A stretch of 64,000 bases of DNA, from contig NZ_JAJKBJ010000001.1 in NCBI RefSeq assembly GCF_023618015.1, positions 124,001-188,000 of the forward strand, written 5' to 3'. A program made the translations under genes and the position numbers. The DNA is from Legionella maioricensis. GTDB taxonomy: Bacteria > Pseudomonadota > Gammaproteobacteria > Legionellales > Legionellaceae. Numbering within the stretch: the stretch's first letter is position 1; every line of letters begins with the position of its first letter. Shown piece after piece: positions 9,345 through 18,077 of this stretch. The notes under the pieces are model-generated. The model was given only the letters and a program-made list of their open reading frames with translations. It was not told the DNA's origin and searched no databases.

Positions 9345-9732
9345 CAGCCATTGAGGACCCTGCACAAGAGTCCTCAATAGATAAAAAGAGAATCCATTTT
9401 TTAAATATTTTATTGAATTTGGAGTTAAGAAGTTTGCATGATGAATTTTTTTCATCAATCCTTAAGTATGATTTAGCAACTTAAGTCGCGCTATCGGCCA
9501 AACCCTCTTTGGGTAATTCACGGGTATGAAAATTCCGTCATTGCGAGCCTTGGCGAAGCAGAACGATTTTCGTTAGAGCTCGGTACAATTGCTTCATTCC
9601 ACTCGAACGACTATTGGGTATGTTATCTCGCGAAAGATTACTTTTTTTGTTGTCTTAACCAGGATCATCTGGATCCCGCGAACAAGTCGCGGGATGTGGA
9701 AGACAATAATTGAGAGGACTTATTTCAATCTT
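9345..9732. repeat. Intergenic stretch with decayed dispersed-repeat sequence
   Basis: No gene seen. From about 9536 the sequence CGTCATTGCGAGCC..GGCGAAGC resembles the short dispersed repeat that also appears near 12883. A perfect hairpin lies at 9673-9695 (ATCCCGCGA, loop, TCGCGGGAT). Closely similar CCGCGA..TCGCGG hairpins occur near 48048 and 56090, so this belongs to a repeat family in the genome. Confidence 0.5.
9351..9377 (+). terminator. Possible terminator hairpin
   Basis: TTGAGGAC and GTCCTCAA pair across an 11-base loop, seven bases after the phosphatase stop. The following bases are A-rich rather than a T run, so this is a weak candidate. Confidence 0.4.
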
Positions 9733-10995
9733 TTAGCTTATAGGCTGACTATTTCGTGCTTTCCCAAACCCGGAAAGTGACACAGTATTTTCAACAGTTT
9801 CTGCATCTGGAAAGAACGGTTTGGTTGATTGAGTAAGGCGCTTATGTAATTTGGTGAACAGAATAGGAAAAACGCCATTTGCAGTAACATTCGCTGTGGT
9901 ACCAAAAGGATCACAAATTAAATACACAGCTGTAATTAATCCTACCATATCGCTGGAGAAACCAAGGTGAGCCTCCAAAATAGGAGCAACAACGATAATA
10001 ACGCCACCGGGTACTGCAGCAACGGCATACTTGGCCAGCGCAGTATACAGAGCAAAAATAGCAAATACCGAAGGAGAAGGCATGGGTAAGCCAAAAGTGA
10101 GTATGGTAGCCAAACTTAAAATAGGAATAGCGATGGCACTGCCTAGGGTGTGAATATTAATAATAGCCGGAACAAGCATTCTCGCTTGCTCAGCATTGCC
10201 CAAGTTTTTTTCTGTAGAAAGAAGAAGAACAGGCATTGCAGCGGCACTTGAGATAGTGCTAAAGCCGGTTAGGCTGGCTGGCAACACATTTCTAAGGTAA
10301 AACCAGAATTTTTTAAATGAAAATTGAGCAGCAACAAAATACCATGAGCTGATATAGAGCCATTGCGTTGCAACAATTAAAATCAAAATAGGACCATACA
10401 GGCTTAACGAGGTTTTTAATAAATGTTCATGTTCAAGCTTGAATACAAAGCCCAAAATAAATAACGGTAACAGTGGAATAAATACTTTCTTTAAAAAGTT
10501 ATTGGCCAACCAATTTAAACGAATGGCAATTTTTTTGGCTTTTGCGTTTGGCCAAATAGAAAAAAATATGCCGACAGAAAAACCCCATAACAAAGCGATA
10601 TCGTTAGAGATCAACTTGGTTAAATGAAATTGCCAGGCTGGAGTTAATTGAGGCGCGGAGCTAATAGGCGTTGCAGTAAAGTGCAGAAGATTAAGGCCAA
10701 TGAAGCCAGAACTATAACCAACCATCAATGCTGTAAAATTAGAAACAAAGACACAGGTTATTAATAAAAAAACAAAAAAGAGCGCTCCTTTTTGTAAATT
10801 TGAAAGACAATGAAAAATAAAACTAAAAATGATGAAGGGCAATACAAACTCCAGAACCCCCTTTATGCTCAAGCTTAAAGCATAACTAATAGATTTTATC
10901 TCAAGTGGAATTTGCGAACCAAAAAACAGCGGAAGTAACAGCGTTGCACAAAGAATGATTGGTATTCTAATTTTTCTTATAAACTCTATAGACAT
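9733..10995 (-). CDS. Dicarboxylate/amino-acid:cation symporter family (DAACS) protein
   Basis: The open frame continues about 48 codons upstream, but the Met at 10995 has AAGGA six bases before it and begins the usual cytoplasmic N-terminus and first helix. The 420-residue protein has about eight hydrophobic segments and the DAACS serine-rich loop (GFSTISSAAAMPVLLLSTEK). It would take up an acidic solute with a cation. The NMDGT motif usual in helix 7 is replaced by NIHTLGSAI, so the cation or substrate preference may differ. Monocistronic. Confidence 0.8.
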   Translation of the reverse strand: MSIEFIRKIRIPIILCATLLLPLFFGSQIPLEIKSISYALSLSIKGVLEFVLPFIIFSFIFHCLSNLQKGALFFVFLLITCVFVSNFTALMVGYSSGFIGLNLLHFTATPISSAPQLTPAWQFHLTKLISNDIALLWGFSVGIFFSIWPNAKAKKIAIRLNWLANNFLKKVFIPLLPLFILGFVFKLEHEHLLKTSLSLYGPILILIVATQWLYISSWYFVAAQFSFKKFWFYLRNVLPASLTGFSTISSAAAMPVLLLSTEKNLGNAEQARMLVPAIINIHTLGSAIAIPILSLATILTFGLPMPSPSVFAIFALYTALAKYAVAAVPGGVIIVVAPILEAHLGFSSDMVGLITAVYLICDPFGTTANVTANGVFPILFTKLHKRLTQSTKPFFPDAETVENTVSLSGFGKARNSQPIS

Positions 10996-11340
10996 ATAAA
11001 TCCTTAAATATAAAACAAATTCCAGATTCAAAAAACGCACCAGTATAATGACAAGTAACATTCTTTGGAAGTACAGTACCTCAGATCCCGCCCTTGCTGC
11101 AAGCAGGGAAATCATTAAATATGATCCTTTCTTCTTCACAATGGCTAATTTATTTTGATCATTTTTAAAACAAAAATTATTTCATTGCCTATGCTCTAAA
11201 TAAAATACTGATATGTTAATTGAGGTAAGTCATGAAAAAATTCCCACCAAAATCAACTAAAAATCGCACCTGACGAATTGAATAATGTCGCTAGGGCAAT
11301 TTCCCATAGGCCAGTAAGAGCATTTAAAGCTCATGAAGTA
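10996..11340. other. Intergenic region with a possible coding relic
   Basis: This holds the symporter promoter side on the minus strand. On the plus strand an open stretch ending at about 11363 reads like a C-terminus (APDELNNVARAISHRPV then RAFKAHEVINIL), but it lacks a start codon and I do not recognise it; it may be a gene relic or chance. Confidence 0.25.
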
Positions 11341-11360
11341 ATTAATATTCTCTTAATATA
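11341..11360 (+). promoter_or_regulatory. PmrA box (tandem cTTAATatT repeat)
   Basis: ATTAATATT, two bases, CTTAATATA: each half matches the published Legionella PmrA element cTTAATatT at eight of nine positions, with the canonical two-base gap. A TATAAA -10-like hexamer follows at 11366. It lies 41 bases before the start of the 485-residue orphan, implying PmrAB control of that gene. Confidence 0.75.
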
Positions 11361-11401
11361 AGAGATATAAAATGGCGCAATTTTGATTTTGGATTGCATG
11401 A

Positions 11402-12859
11402 ATGAGTACTAGAGCCCAGGCTGAAGAATTTCTTTTAAGAGTTGAAAAACATATAAAAAATAAATCCAGTCCCAAACTCATTAAGGAACTGTTAGCTGCT
11501 CTTAACCTTCATATGCTCGTTACCACTAATAAAGAATATAATGATTTCATTTTAAAAGCCTCAACTGAAGAGCTTGATCTCAGTAAGTTACTCAATTACC
11601 TCAAAGTAAATATTTTAAATAACCAGCCCTTATGTACTTTACTCGCATTTATTCAAGAAAATGATTTAGTAAGTGATTCTGAACTGAAAGAAATGGCTGA
11701 TACTTTGCAATTACAAATAAATCTACTCTGCGTTTTTGAGGCGATAACAATCACCATGGCTAATGGAAATGAGTTCGCTCAAGATGTTTACGACCATCTT
11801 AATCAACGCCGTTCTTCATTTTTCCCCGGAAATCCGGTTGCCGATTTTTTCTTTGGGGTCCCTTATAACACCACTTTATTTGAACGATTAAAGCTGATTT
11901 CTATAAGACCTGGAATGCTTAATATTTTGTTTCATAAAAAAATGGGAGAACAAGTCGAGACAGTCACCGATGCAAATTCATTCATAACTAATAAACATTT
12001 ATCGGGTTGGAATGCAGATATTGTACCTGTTGAATTAGATGCTCCATCTAAAGGTACCACTCAAGCCATGGGAGTAAATATATTGGAGGCTTCTTGGGAG
12101 GATTCTACAGGTCATGCCAAGGATACGGGGGGTACTGATAATGCCAAGGCAGGTATTGGTCTTATTATGCTCATGGAAGAAAAGCGATATGGCAGCCATT
12201 ATAAGTTGGTTTCTCAACTTCTTCCTCAGGGAACTAGTGTGAATGAAACCTCTGCTTATGAACTTTTACCTGATCTAAAAATAAATAGCGCAAAGAAAAA
12301 AATAGGCCTGCTTAATATCGACTCACAATGGCGCGATTTATATAACAGTTGGAATCTACTCTTTGTTATTTCTAACATTGATTCAGTATTCATGCCGATT
12401 AAGCTCGTACTACCCTCGGTATTTTTTGCTGAGTCGCCATGCTATAAAGAACTCCGACTTTTATCATTATTCTTATTTGCCAATCTTCTTATTAACGAAG
12501 ACACAAGAAATAATCCTTTTTTTGCAAAAAAATATTCCATTAAAAATACGACAACTATTCTTAAAAAATGGGGAGAAATTAATAAGGAATATGCCCAAGA
12601 TGAACTGCATAAACTCAATGGCGCCCCAGCTGTAGAAATAGAAACGGTTTATAAACAGATATTTGGTAATTATCCCAGTTTGAATTTCATGAGACAATTG
12701 ATTTCATTCAGTCAAAGCCCAAATGACTATCATTTTACCAAAGCCCACACAAGTCAACAGAAAAACCCTGCAAGTCCTCTCTTTTTTACAACAGTTAGCT
12801 CGACGACTAATAACGCGTTCCCAATGCAGTCCTCTGATTTCTATGCTCCATCGTTATAA
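11402..12859 (+). CDS. Orphan protein under a PmrA box, candidate Dot/Icm effector
   Basis: A 485-residue protein opening MSTRAQAEEFLLRVEKHIKN. The first 120 residues are helical. The middle (about 195-270) is mixed and polar (LSGWNADIVPVELDAP, GVNILEASWEDSTGHAKDT). The last 30 residues are Ser/Thr-rich and likely disordered. No catalytic motif recognised, no signal peptide, no clear membrane helix. The PmrA box directly upstream is the best evidence for function, because in Legionella that regulator controls many Dot/Icm substrates. It is a single-gene unit. The ATG at 11402 follows GATTGCATGA without a strong ribosome site. Confidence 0.75.
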   Translation: MSTRAQAEEFLLRVEKHIKNKSSPKLIKELLAALNLHMLVTTNKEYNDFILKASTEELDLSKLLNYLKVNILNNQPLCTLLAFIQENDLVSDSELKEMADTLQLQINLLCVFEAITITMANGNEFAQDVYDHLNQRRSSFFPGNPVADFFFGVPYNTTLFERLKLISIRPGMLNILFHKKMGEQVETVTDANSFITNKHLSGWNADIVPVELDAPSKGTTQAMGVNILEASWEDSTGHAKDTGGTDNAKAGIGLIMLMEEKRYGSHYKLVSQLLPQGTSVNETSAYELLPDLKINSAKKKIGLLNIDSQWRDLYNSWNLLFVISNIDSVFMPIKLVLPSVFFAESPCYKELRLLSLFLFANLLINEDTRNNPFFAKKYSIKNTTTILKKWGEINKEYAQDELHKLNGAPAVEIETVYKQIFGNYPSLNFMRQLISFSQSPNDYHFTKAHTSQQKNPASPLFFTTVSSTTNNAFPMQSSDFYAPSL

Positions 12860-12882
12860 ACACAATCAACATTCCTCCCTTG

Positions 12883-12970
12883 TCGTCGTTGCGAACAAAG
12901 TGAGTTAATCCAGCTCAGATTTTCAATGAAGCATCGTTCTGGATTACTTCACCAAGGTTGCAATATACGA
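12883..12970. repeat. Dispersed inverted-repeat element (REP/MITE-like)
   Basis: Two imperfect arms face each other: GTTGCGAACAAAGTGAGTTA then ATCCAG on the left, and CTGGATTACTTCACC then AAGGTTGCAAT on the right. The same core (TTGCGAgc..AAGC..ATCCAG type) recurs degenerately near 9536. No open frame lies inside. The rest of the 12860-13148 interval holds nothing I can name. Confidence 0.5.
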
Positions 12971-13148
12971 AATAAACTACTCCGTTAGCGCTTATTAATA
13001 TGTGGTGATTAAATTTTGTGAGGCACTCACAGGGGCAGGTCGCGCTACCTAAGACTTTTAGAGATAAATGATCAACAGCCCCGGGAATTTGTTGTTTGGA
13101 TTTTGTATCAATAAACCTCTGGTTTAATACCCTGGCTGAGCCGTAACA

Positions 13149-13168
13149 ATTAATTTTCCCTTAATATA
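13149..13168 (+). promoter_or_regulatory. PmrA box (tandem cTTAATatT repeat)
   Basis: ATTAATTTT, two bases, CTTAATATA: the halves match the PmrA consensus at seven and eight of nine positions. A TATACA -10-like hexamer starts five bases after the box (13174), the same spacing as at the 11341 box. It lies 46 bases before the 435-residue orphan. Confidence 0.7.
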
Positions 13169-13214
13169 AAAATTATACAATATTGGTCCTAAATATTTTT
13201 ATACGGTAGCCAAT

Positions 13215-14522
13215 ATGTGGAAATACAATGGTTCAACTGATTTTTTTGCAGAACAAGTAATTGCAGACTCTATAGAAGAAAATGAAAGTAATGCAGAAGC
13301 AGACCAGAGGGTAACTCATTATACTCATGAGGAATTATTAAAAAAATTACGTGAATCAAAGCATCGCTCATCCCGTAATCCCAATTGCCAAGAATTGACA
13401 AATCTTGGCCAAGAAATCAACGCAAAAAAATCAGTTTCTACTGTTTATTATCCCTATTGTGGTGCAGACGTGGGCCATGTATTTCTGCTCTTTCCCTATT
13501 GCACTACTATGATTGGATTCGGGAGAGATGATTTTGGTGGTCTTGAAGACTTAAATTATTACAATGAAAATAATGATTTTACTTCCGTGCCCTTATTTTA
13601 TGCTAATGGCTTTGACTCACATAAATACCATGAAGCCCAAAGCTATAAATACCCGGATAGTAAATATAAAGTTTGCCCTGACGTTTTGCTGCGTATTACC
13701 CAGATTTTAGGCGGTGAAATTCTCTCTGTAGAGAAAACTAAAGTTGGCGAAGGGAAAGATGACTTTATTTATTACATTAATTTTATGTTAAATGACCTTC
13801 AGCGAACTTTTATTTATGCCAAGTATGAAGTGAATTGCAACAGTTTTTTACCAACCCCCAATAGTCCAGTAAGAGATTATTTAATATCTCAATCTCCTGA
13901 CGCATTGCTCCTTAAAGCCATACCAGATGTTTTACTTACCTACGAAGATGGATTGACTTTAGCGCTTGCCTCTGTTTCTCAGGAAGAACAAATAGTACTT
14001 TCAGACGCAAGAACATACAATTGGGATAAAAGCTTTCAACAAAAAGACGAACCTCAACCTGTTTTCTTAAGAAATGCCCGGCTGGATTCTGTACATCTAA
14101 ACTCCTCTTTTGGCTATGGCACCACCCTCTTTATAGGTAATGGTTCCCAATTACGACAGATTTATCATGTTGAGAGAGAGTTAGAGCAAACTCTTTTAGA
14201 TGCAGAAGTAGAGCCTGCAATCATGACAACCACTAAAGAACAAATCGATAAAAGCGAACCGACTATAATAGCTCAGAACGATGCGCCAAAAGCACCTCAA
14301 AATCCTAAAGATGAATCAAATAAGAAAAATAGTAAATCAACCTCTGTGGAACAAGCTAAAACCAGTTCAGCAAAATCAAGTTTTAATATACACCATTTAA
14401 AACTATTTACTCCCGTGAAAGAGCTTTATAAAAAACTGAACAAATCCAAAGAGCAATCCAAACAGGAGCTAGAAAGTACTCAGGTTGACAACAGCAACCC
14501 AACTCCAAGCCTATTCGAATAG
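13215..14522 (+). CDS. Orphan with Rossmann-like segment, candidate Dot/Icm effector
   Basis: A 435-residue protein. Residues 75-108 (VYYPYCGADVGHVFLLFP then TTMIGFGRDDFGG) resemble motif I and the second strand of a Rossmann or methyltransferase-like fold, where a strand-CGAD turn meets a strand ending in an acidic residue; this reading is tentative. Residues 340-435 are a charged, Lys/Ser/Glu-rich tail with a QSKQELESTQ stretch, typical of a disordered secretion-signal region. A PmrA box lies just upstream. It is the second PmrA-linked orphan in a row but has its own promoter, so the two are separate units. Confidence 0.75.
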   Translation: MWKYNGSTDFFAEQVIADSIEENESNAEADQRVTHYTHEELLKKLRESKHRSSRNPNCQELTNLGQEINAKKSVSTVYYPYCGADVGHVFLLFPYCTTMIGFGRDDFGGLEDLNYYNENNDFTSVPLFYANGFDSHKYHEAQSYKYPDSKYKVCPDVLLRITQILGGEILSVEKTKVGEGKDDFIYYINFMLNDLQRTFIYAKYEVNCNSFLPTPNSPVRDYLISQSPDALLLKAIPDVLLTYEDGLTLALASVSQEEQIVLSDARTYNWDKSFQQKDEPQPVFLRNARLDSVHLNSSFGYGTTLFIGNGSQLRQIYHVERELEQTLLDAEVEPAIMTTTKEQIDKSEPTIIAQNDAPKAPQNPKDESNKKNSKSTSVEQAKTSSAKSSFNIHHLKLFTPVKELYKKLNKSKEQSKQELESTQVDNSNPTPSLFE

Positions 14523-14866
14523 CCCTTTCACTTAAATGGGGTAATAGTCCTATCTCGGATTAAGAAGAGCTGTCTAAAAAACTATGCTAACCTTTTTATT
14601 TCAATGCCCATAAAAAACTGGGCATGGAAATTGTTGGGGAATACGAATATAAAAAAAGCACCTATTTGATATTAGTAGCTCCTATAAATAATACTTAGTT
14701 TTTATAAGACTAAGACAGATTAACTGCTGGAGTTTCTTGATCTTTTGTCCCTTCCCCAGGCGTAATCTATTTCATTCCTTATTGAGCGAAATTTTTTCCG
14801 TGAGCAAACGACAAATAAAATTAATTTCCTTTCTATATGGTTTTGCTGCAATATTTATAAATATGA
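14523..14866. other. Intergenic stretch, one hairpin
   Basis: No gene seen. ATGCCCA/TGGGCAT at 14604-14625 forms a seven-base hairpin with an eight-base loop but no T run, so it is a doubtful terminator for the preceding orphan. Confidence 0.4.
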
Positions 14867-14895
14867 TTGTTTTTTAGACTAAAGCCCCATATAAT
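14867..14895 (+). promoter_or_regulatory. Sigma-70-type promoter
   Basis: TTGTTT and a perfect TATAAT are separated by 17 bases, ending 39 bases before the preferred start of the next gene. Confidence 0.65.
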
Positions 14896-14934
14896 CTGCC
14901 CAACTTTATAATGCGTATAAAACGGAGCATGAAT

Positions 14935-15426
14935 ATGTTAAAAGATTTGCATGTGGCTCATTTGACAGGTACGGTGACCGTAGTTGAGAATCACCTGTTT
15001 ACTGATGTAGTAACTAGAAATAGAAATGCTCGTACCATAGGTCAAATGTTCTTTAAACCCTATGAATCAAAAAAAGAATTCATATTTTGTGCACGCCATA
15101 CGCTGCAACCACTAGCAATGATTGGAGTAGCCGTTTTAAGCCCGTTTTCTCTGGTAGGCGCAGGCATCGTTTTCTCTTTAGCTGAAATTGGCCTTCATTT
15201 ATTTGCTTTGGTTAATGTATGTACCGGCAATGAGAGTTCAGCACATTGGGCCTTAAATTTAGCCGAAGAAGTATTTTCCCGCTTATGTCAATCCGTTATT
15301 AATTTGGTTGTATTACCCTTAACGGCTTTAGCGATGCTCACGCGTGGAATATCAACTGGTTTGAAAGCAGCGGATATCTATGATTATGATGCTCCTGAAG
15401 TTCCATCGACTCTAGCTCCTAATTAA
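14935..15426 (+). CDS. Orphan membrane-associated protein
   Basis: About 163 residues. An upstream ATG at 14911 and one at 14929 are in frame, but GGAG is seven bases before the ATG at 14935, so that start is chosen. Two hydrophobic stretches (about 52-85, PLAMIGVAVLSPFSLVGAGI onward, and 120-145, VINLVVLPLTALAMLTRGI) suggest two to three membrane segments, between polar ends. Paired hydrophobic hairpins of this kind are seen in Legionella effectors that insert in host membranes, but no homology is claimed. It has its own promoter and a terminator. Confidence 0.6.
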   Translation: MLKDLHVAHLTGTVTVVENHLFTDVVTRNRNARTIGQMFFKPYESKKEFIFCARHTLQPLAMIGVAVLSPFSLVGAGIVFSLAEIGLHLFALVNVCTGNESSAHWALNLAEEVFSRLCQSVINLVVLPLTALAMLTRGISTGLKAADIYDYDAPEVPSTLAPN

Positions 15427-15446
15427 AAAATAGAGAACTTACTCCA

Positions 15447-15487
15447 TCCAGGGCTATTGTCTCAATATCCCTGGAGGAAGTGTTTTT
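15447..15487 (+). terminator. Intrinsic terminator
   Basis: TCCAGGG/CCCTGGA pair across a 15-base loop, and a run of six T follows seven bases later, just after the membrane orphan. Confidence 0.6.
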
Positions 15488-15716
15488 TAGCCTTGATCGC
15501 TGCATTAATAAAAATGCGCCACAGTACTCTGTTTTAACCTATTATTTCTATATTATTGGGTTGAATTACAGAAACGGGACAAATACGAACTGAGAGCGCG
15601 ATTTTGTAATTAATAGGCTATAGATTTTATTTGCAACTTCGCGTCAATCATAATTTAGGATAAATAATAGGCAGGTATGCTATCATTGGGCACTTTAATG
15701 ATACTGATAGGCTGAA

Positions 15717-16793
15717 ATGCAAAAAAAAATTGAAATGAAAGCCAAGACTGAGATCCATTTTTTACCTTTGGAAAAAAATAAAGACGGCTTATATCCTGTA
15801 CCAACTATGCGTTGTGGTGTTTTACCCTTTTATATTGATAAGAATAATCAAATTATTTGGGGATGTATCGAGTCAAATCGTGTAGGTCCTATCACCATTA
15901 CACCACCTGCTGGAATCCAAGATATTATTATAATAAAAGATGAACAGTGCTTCAATTTAGAAGTAGGGAAGCCTTTTCCTGATTTAAAGATTGATTTTTT
16001 AAGCACGTTCATCGGAAAACTATTTAGAGATCAAATTTATCAAGATATTATTGCTTGTTTAATTGAAAATAAATTTAACCTCTATGTCGAAACCCCATTA
16101 GAGACGGCCTTGCACGAAACTCAAGATGAACATGGGGTTGACTTGCGAAATGAAGGTAAAGATCGTCATTTATTAAATACTCTATTGGAACTTCCTTTGC
16201 AGAATCTTTCTGGAAAACAAGGTGCAACCACTCAATATACATGCATTGCTTTTTTGAAAAACGGTGATGATGTTGTATTAAATTATACTAACAAAATTGA
16301 AGAAAAAATTAGACGTAATTTAGGCCGATCTTTTTATGAAAAAGGATGCTGGGGGACTTTAGGTTCATTTAAAACGACACTGGCATTAGAACAAATAAAA
16401 TTTAATTCAACCAGCGAACAAACTCACTATACATCACAACAAATGGATCTTATCACAGGAACTTTATCTGCCAATCAAGATGCTATTGAATTTTTAGAAA
16501 GCATAGAGTTATTGATTAGATCTGATTTAGAAAAATTAAAACTTGCAAAAATATTAATTGGTGAGGGACTGATAAATCAGGATTTCGCACAAAAGATAGC
16601 GACCAATTATCCAAATAGCCATGGTAGTATAATGGAGTTAAATGCTCCTCTTAAAGAAGACAGTGTCTCCCTAATGTTGGCGACACATGGTGTTTTTAAT
16701 TTAAATACACAATTACAAAAAGAGTGCCCACAAAAAAATCAAGATACTGATTTTGGATTTAAGCCTGGATTTCTGATAGGCAAATCTTTTTAA
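15717..16793 (+). CDS. Nudix-fold-like orphan protein
   Basis: A 358-residue protein. The N-terminal part follows the Nudix layout: a first strand (MRCGVLPFYIDKNNQIIWGC, 31-50), then ITPPAGI (60-66) in place of the usual W-x-L-P-x-G strand, then after an insert of about 60 residues a degenerate Nudix box, ETALHETQDEHGVDL (129-143). The box keeps E, E, D/E and G but has His for the usual Arg. Enzymes of this fold hydrolyse nucleoside diphosphates linked to another group; whether this one is active is uncertain given the insert and the Arg change. The 200-residue C-terminal part is not recognised. Monocistronic, ends before a strong hairpin. Confidence 0.65.
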   Translation: MQKKIEMKAKTEIHFLPLEKNKDGLYPVPTMRCGVLPFYIDKNNQIIWGCIESNRVGPITITPPAGIQDIIIIKDEQCFNLEVGKPFPDLKIDFLSTFIGKLFRDQIYQDIIACLIENKFNLYVETPLETALHETQDEHGVDLRNEGKDRHLLNTLLELPLQNLSGKQGATTQYTCIAFLKNGDDVVLNYTNKIEEKIRRNLGRSFYEKGCWGTLGSFKTTLALEQIKFNSTSEQTHYTSQQMDLITGTLSANQDAIEFLESIELLIRSDLEKLKLAKILIGEGLINQDFAQKIATNYPNSHGSIMELNAPLKEDSVSLMLATHGVFNLNTQLQKECPQKNQDTDFGFKPGFLIGKSF

Positions 16794-16812
16794 ACTACTA
16801 GGATAATAATCA

Positions 16813-16847
16813 TTATGCGATGAGAATCTCATCAACTCATCGCATAA
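16813..16847 (+). terminator. Hairpin after the Nudix-like gene
   Basis: A 12-base perfect stem, TTATGCGATGAG/CTCATCGCATAA, with an 11-base loop lies 20 bases after the stop codon. It is followed by CTCGTTTATG rather than a full T run. Confidence 0.6.
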
Positions 16848-17065
16848 CTCGTTTATGTGTGGTAGATTATCTTATCAAAATCTAATCGCATAATTAGTAA
16901 TGGCCAAAAATACCTATATTGAAAACTACATCGACTATCAGAAAACTACTGACAAGTCTCCCATGATTGTTCTACTAATTTAGGGGAAAGGTCAATATAA
17001 ATGAAACAACATTTCTTAAACCAATACATATTAGTAATAATTTGTAATTGGTTTAAGTAAATTAC

Positions 17066-17371
17066 TTAGCTTGCTACCTTCTGCCTCTGGTGTGGGGTCA
17101 TTGTTTTAATTTTCATGGAAATTTCAAATCCACATGCATGAGCATAATTTTGTATAGTTTTCCAACTTGGGTTGCTACTACCTTTTTCTAATCTGGAAAT
17201 ATTACCTTTTTGTGTACCCATTCTTTTCGCAACTTCATCTTGAGTCAATCCAGATTTATTCCGCATAGAAAGTAAGGTATCAATTAAAGCAAATTGTGAT
17301 TCTAATAAATCATACTCAGCTTTTACTTCGGGATTTCTAAATGCTTTATCTTTTAGATTTTGAATACTCAT
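17066..17371 (-). CDS. HigA-like antitoxin, XRE helix-turn-helix
   Basis: A 101-residue protein with a standard XRE domain at about residues 40-95: GLTQDEVAKRMGTQKGNISRLE, then GSSNPSWKTIQNYAHACG. The frame opens with a TTG two codons earlier, but GGAGG is six bases before the ATG at 17371. It overlaps the upstream toxin gene by 26 bases, the toxin-first order usual for HigBA. It would bind and neutralise the toxin and repress the shared promoter. Confidence 0.85.
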   Translation of the reverse strand: MSIQNLKDKAFRNPEVKAEYDLLESQFALIDTLLSMRNKSGLTQDEVAKRMGTQKGNISRLEKGSSNPSWKTIQNYAHACGFEISMKIKTMTPHQRQKVAS

Positions 17372-17852
17372 TTTCAACCTCCGCTTTTCTCTTTTTTGCT
17401 AAATTAAGCTCAGCCTTTGGAGTTTTATTACTTTTTTTAACAAAAGCATGCAACACAATAATATGGCGTCCTTTCATATAACAATAAAGAGAGCGCCCTA
17501 TGCCTTCTTGAGCTTTAGCTCTAATTTCAAAAAGTCCATCACCCATAGGATCGGTATGTGGTGGACCTAAATTTGCTCCATGCTCTTCGATTAATTCCAA
17601 TAATTTGAGCATTCGAGCTTGAATAACTTCATCCTTATCAATCTCTTTTTCAAACCAAGCTGCTTTAAGAATTTCACTTCCTTGCAAAAGAATGCGTGAA
17701 ACTATTGGACTCTGCGAGCCTACATCACTTATAGGCGTGATAACCCACATTGCATTGGGGTTTGTCTGTTCAGGGTCAATACTCTCGGGAGATTGAACAC
17801 GATAGGTCTTATCAACCTTGTACATCTGCAAGAAATCACCACAGGAACACAT
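17346..17852 (-). CDS. HigB/Gp49-like toxin of a type II toxin-antitoxin pair
   Basis: The core, about residues 75-150, fits the phage Gp49/HigB group of the RelE superfamily: RMLKLLELIEEHGANLGPP, GDGLFEIRAK, GIGRSLYCYMKGRHIIVLHAF, then a Lys-rich KKSNKTP..AKKRKAE end. Such toxins cleave mRNA at the ribosome. At 168 residues it is longer than usual (about 110); the extra N-terminal part could be an extension, or translation could begin at the inner Met at 17825 or 17750. No strong ribosome site decides this. The antitoxin gene follows with a 26-base overlap. Confidence 0.75.
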   Translation of the reverse strand: MCSCGDFLQMYKVDKTYRVQSPESIDPEQTNPNAMWVITPISDVGSQSPIVSRILLQGSEILKAAWFEKEIDKDEVIQARMLKLLELIEEHGANLGPPHTDPMGDGLFEIRAKAQEGIGRSLYCYMKGRHIIVLHAFVKKSNKTPKAELNLAKKRKAEVENEYSKSKR

Positions 17853-17962
17853 TCCTGTAATACCCCCAGTCCCCCCTTGTAATTCAAATGATCCAGCAGC
17901 ATGTCTTCACCCCAAATTCAGTAGTTCAGCATGGGTTTAATTTGCTACTCATCAGGTAGGGC

Positions 17963-17981
17963 TTCTGGGGACAACCCAGAA
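17963..17981. repeat. Small inverted repeat upstream of the toxin gene
   Basis: TTCTGGG, loop GACAA, CCCAGAA. It could be an operator for the toxin-antitoxin pair or a hairpin in a leader. The 17853-18077 stretch shows no gene. Confidence 0.3.
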
Positions 17982-18077
17982 CCTCCATAGGGTGCTTTAA
18001 CTAAATTTTATTTGTTATACCCCATTAATCTTTCCAAGAAACTTCAACATATTAATTTTTTCAGAACTATTTCAATC

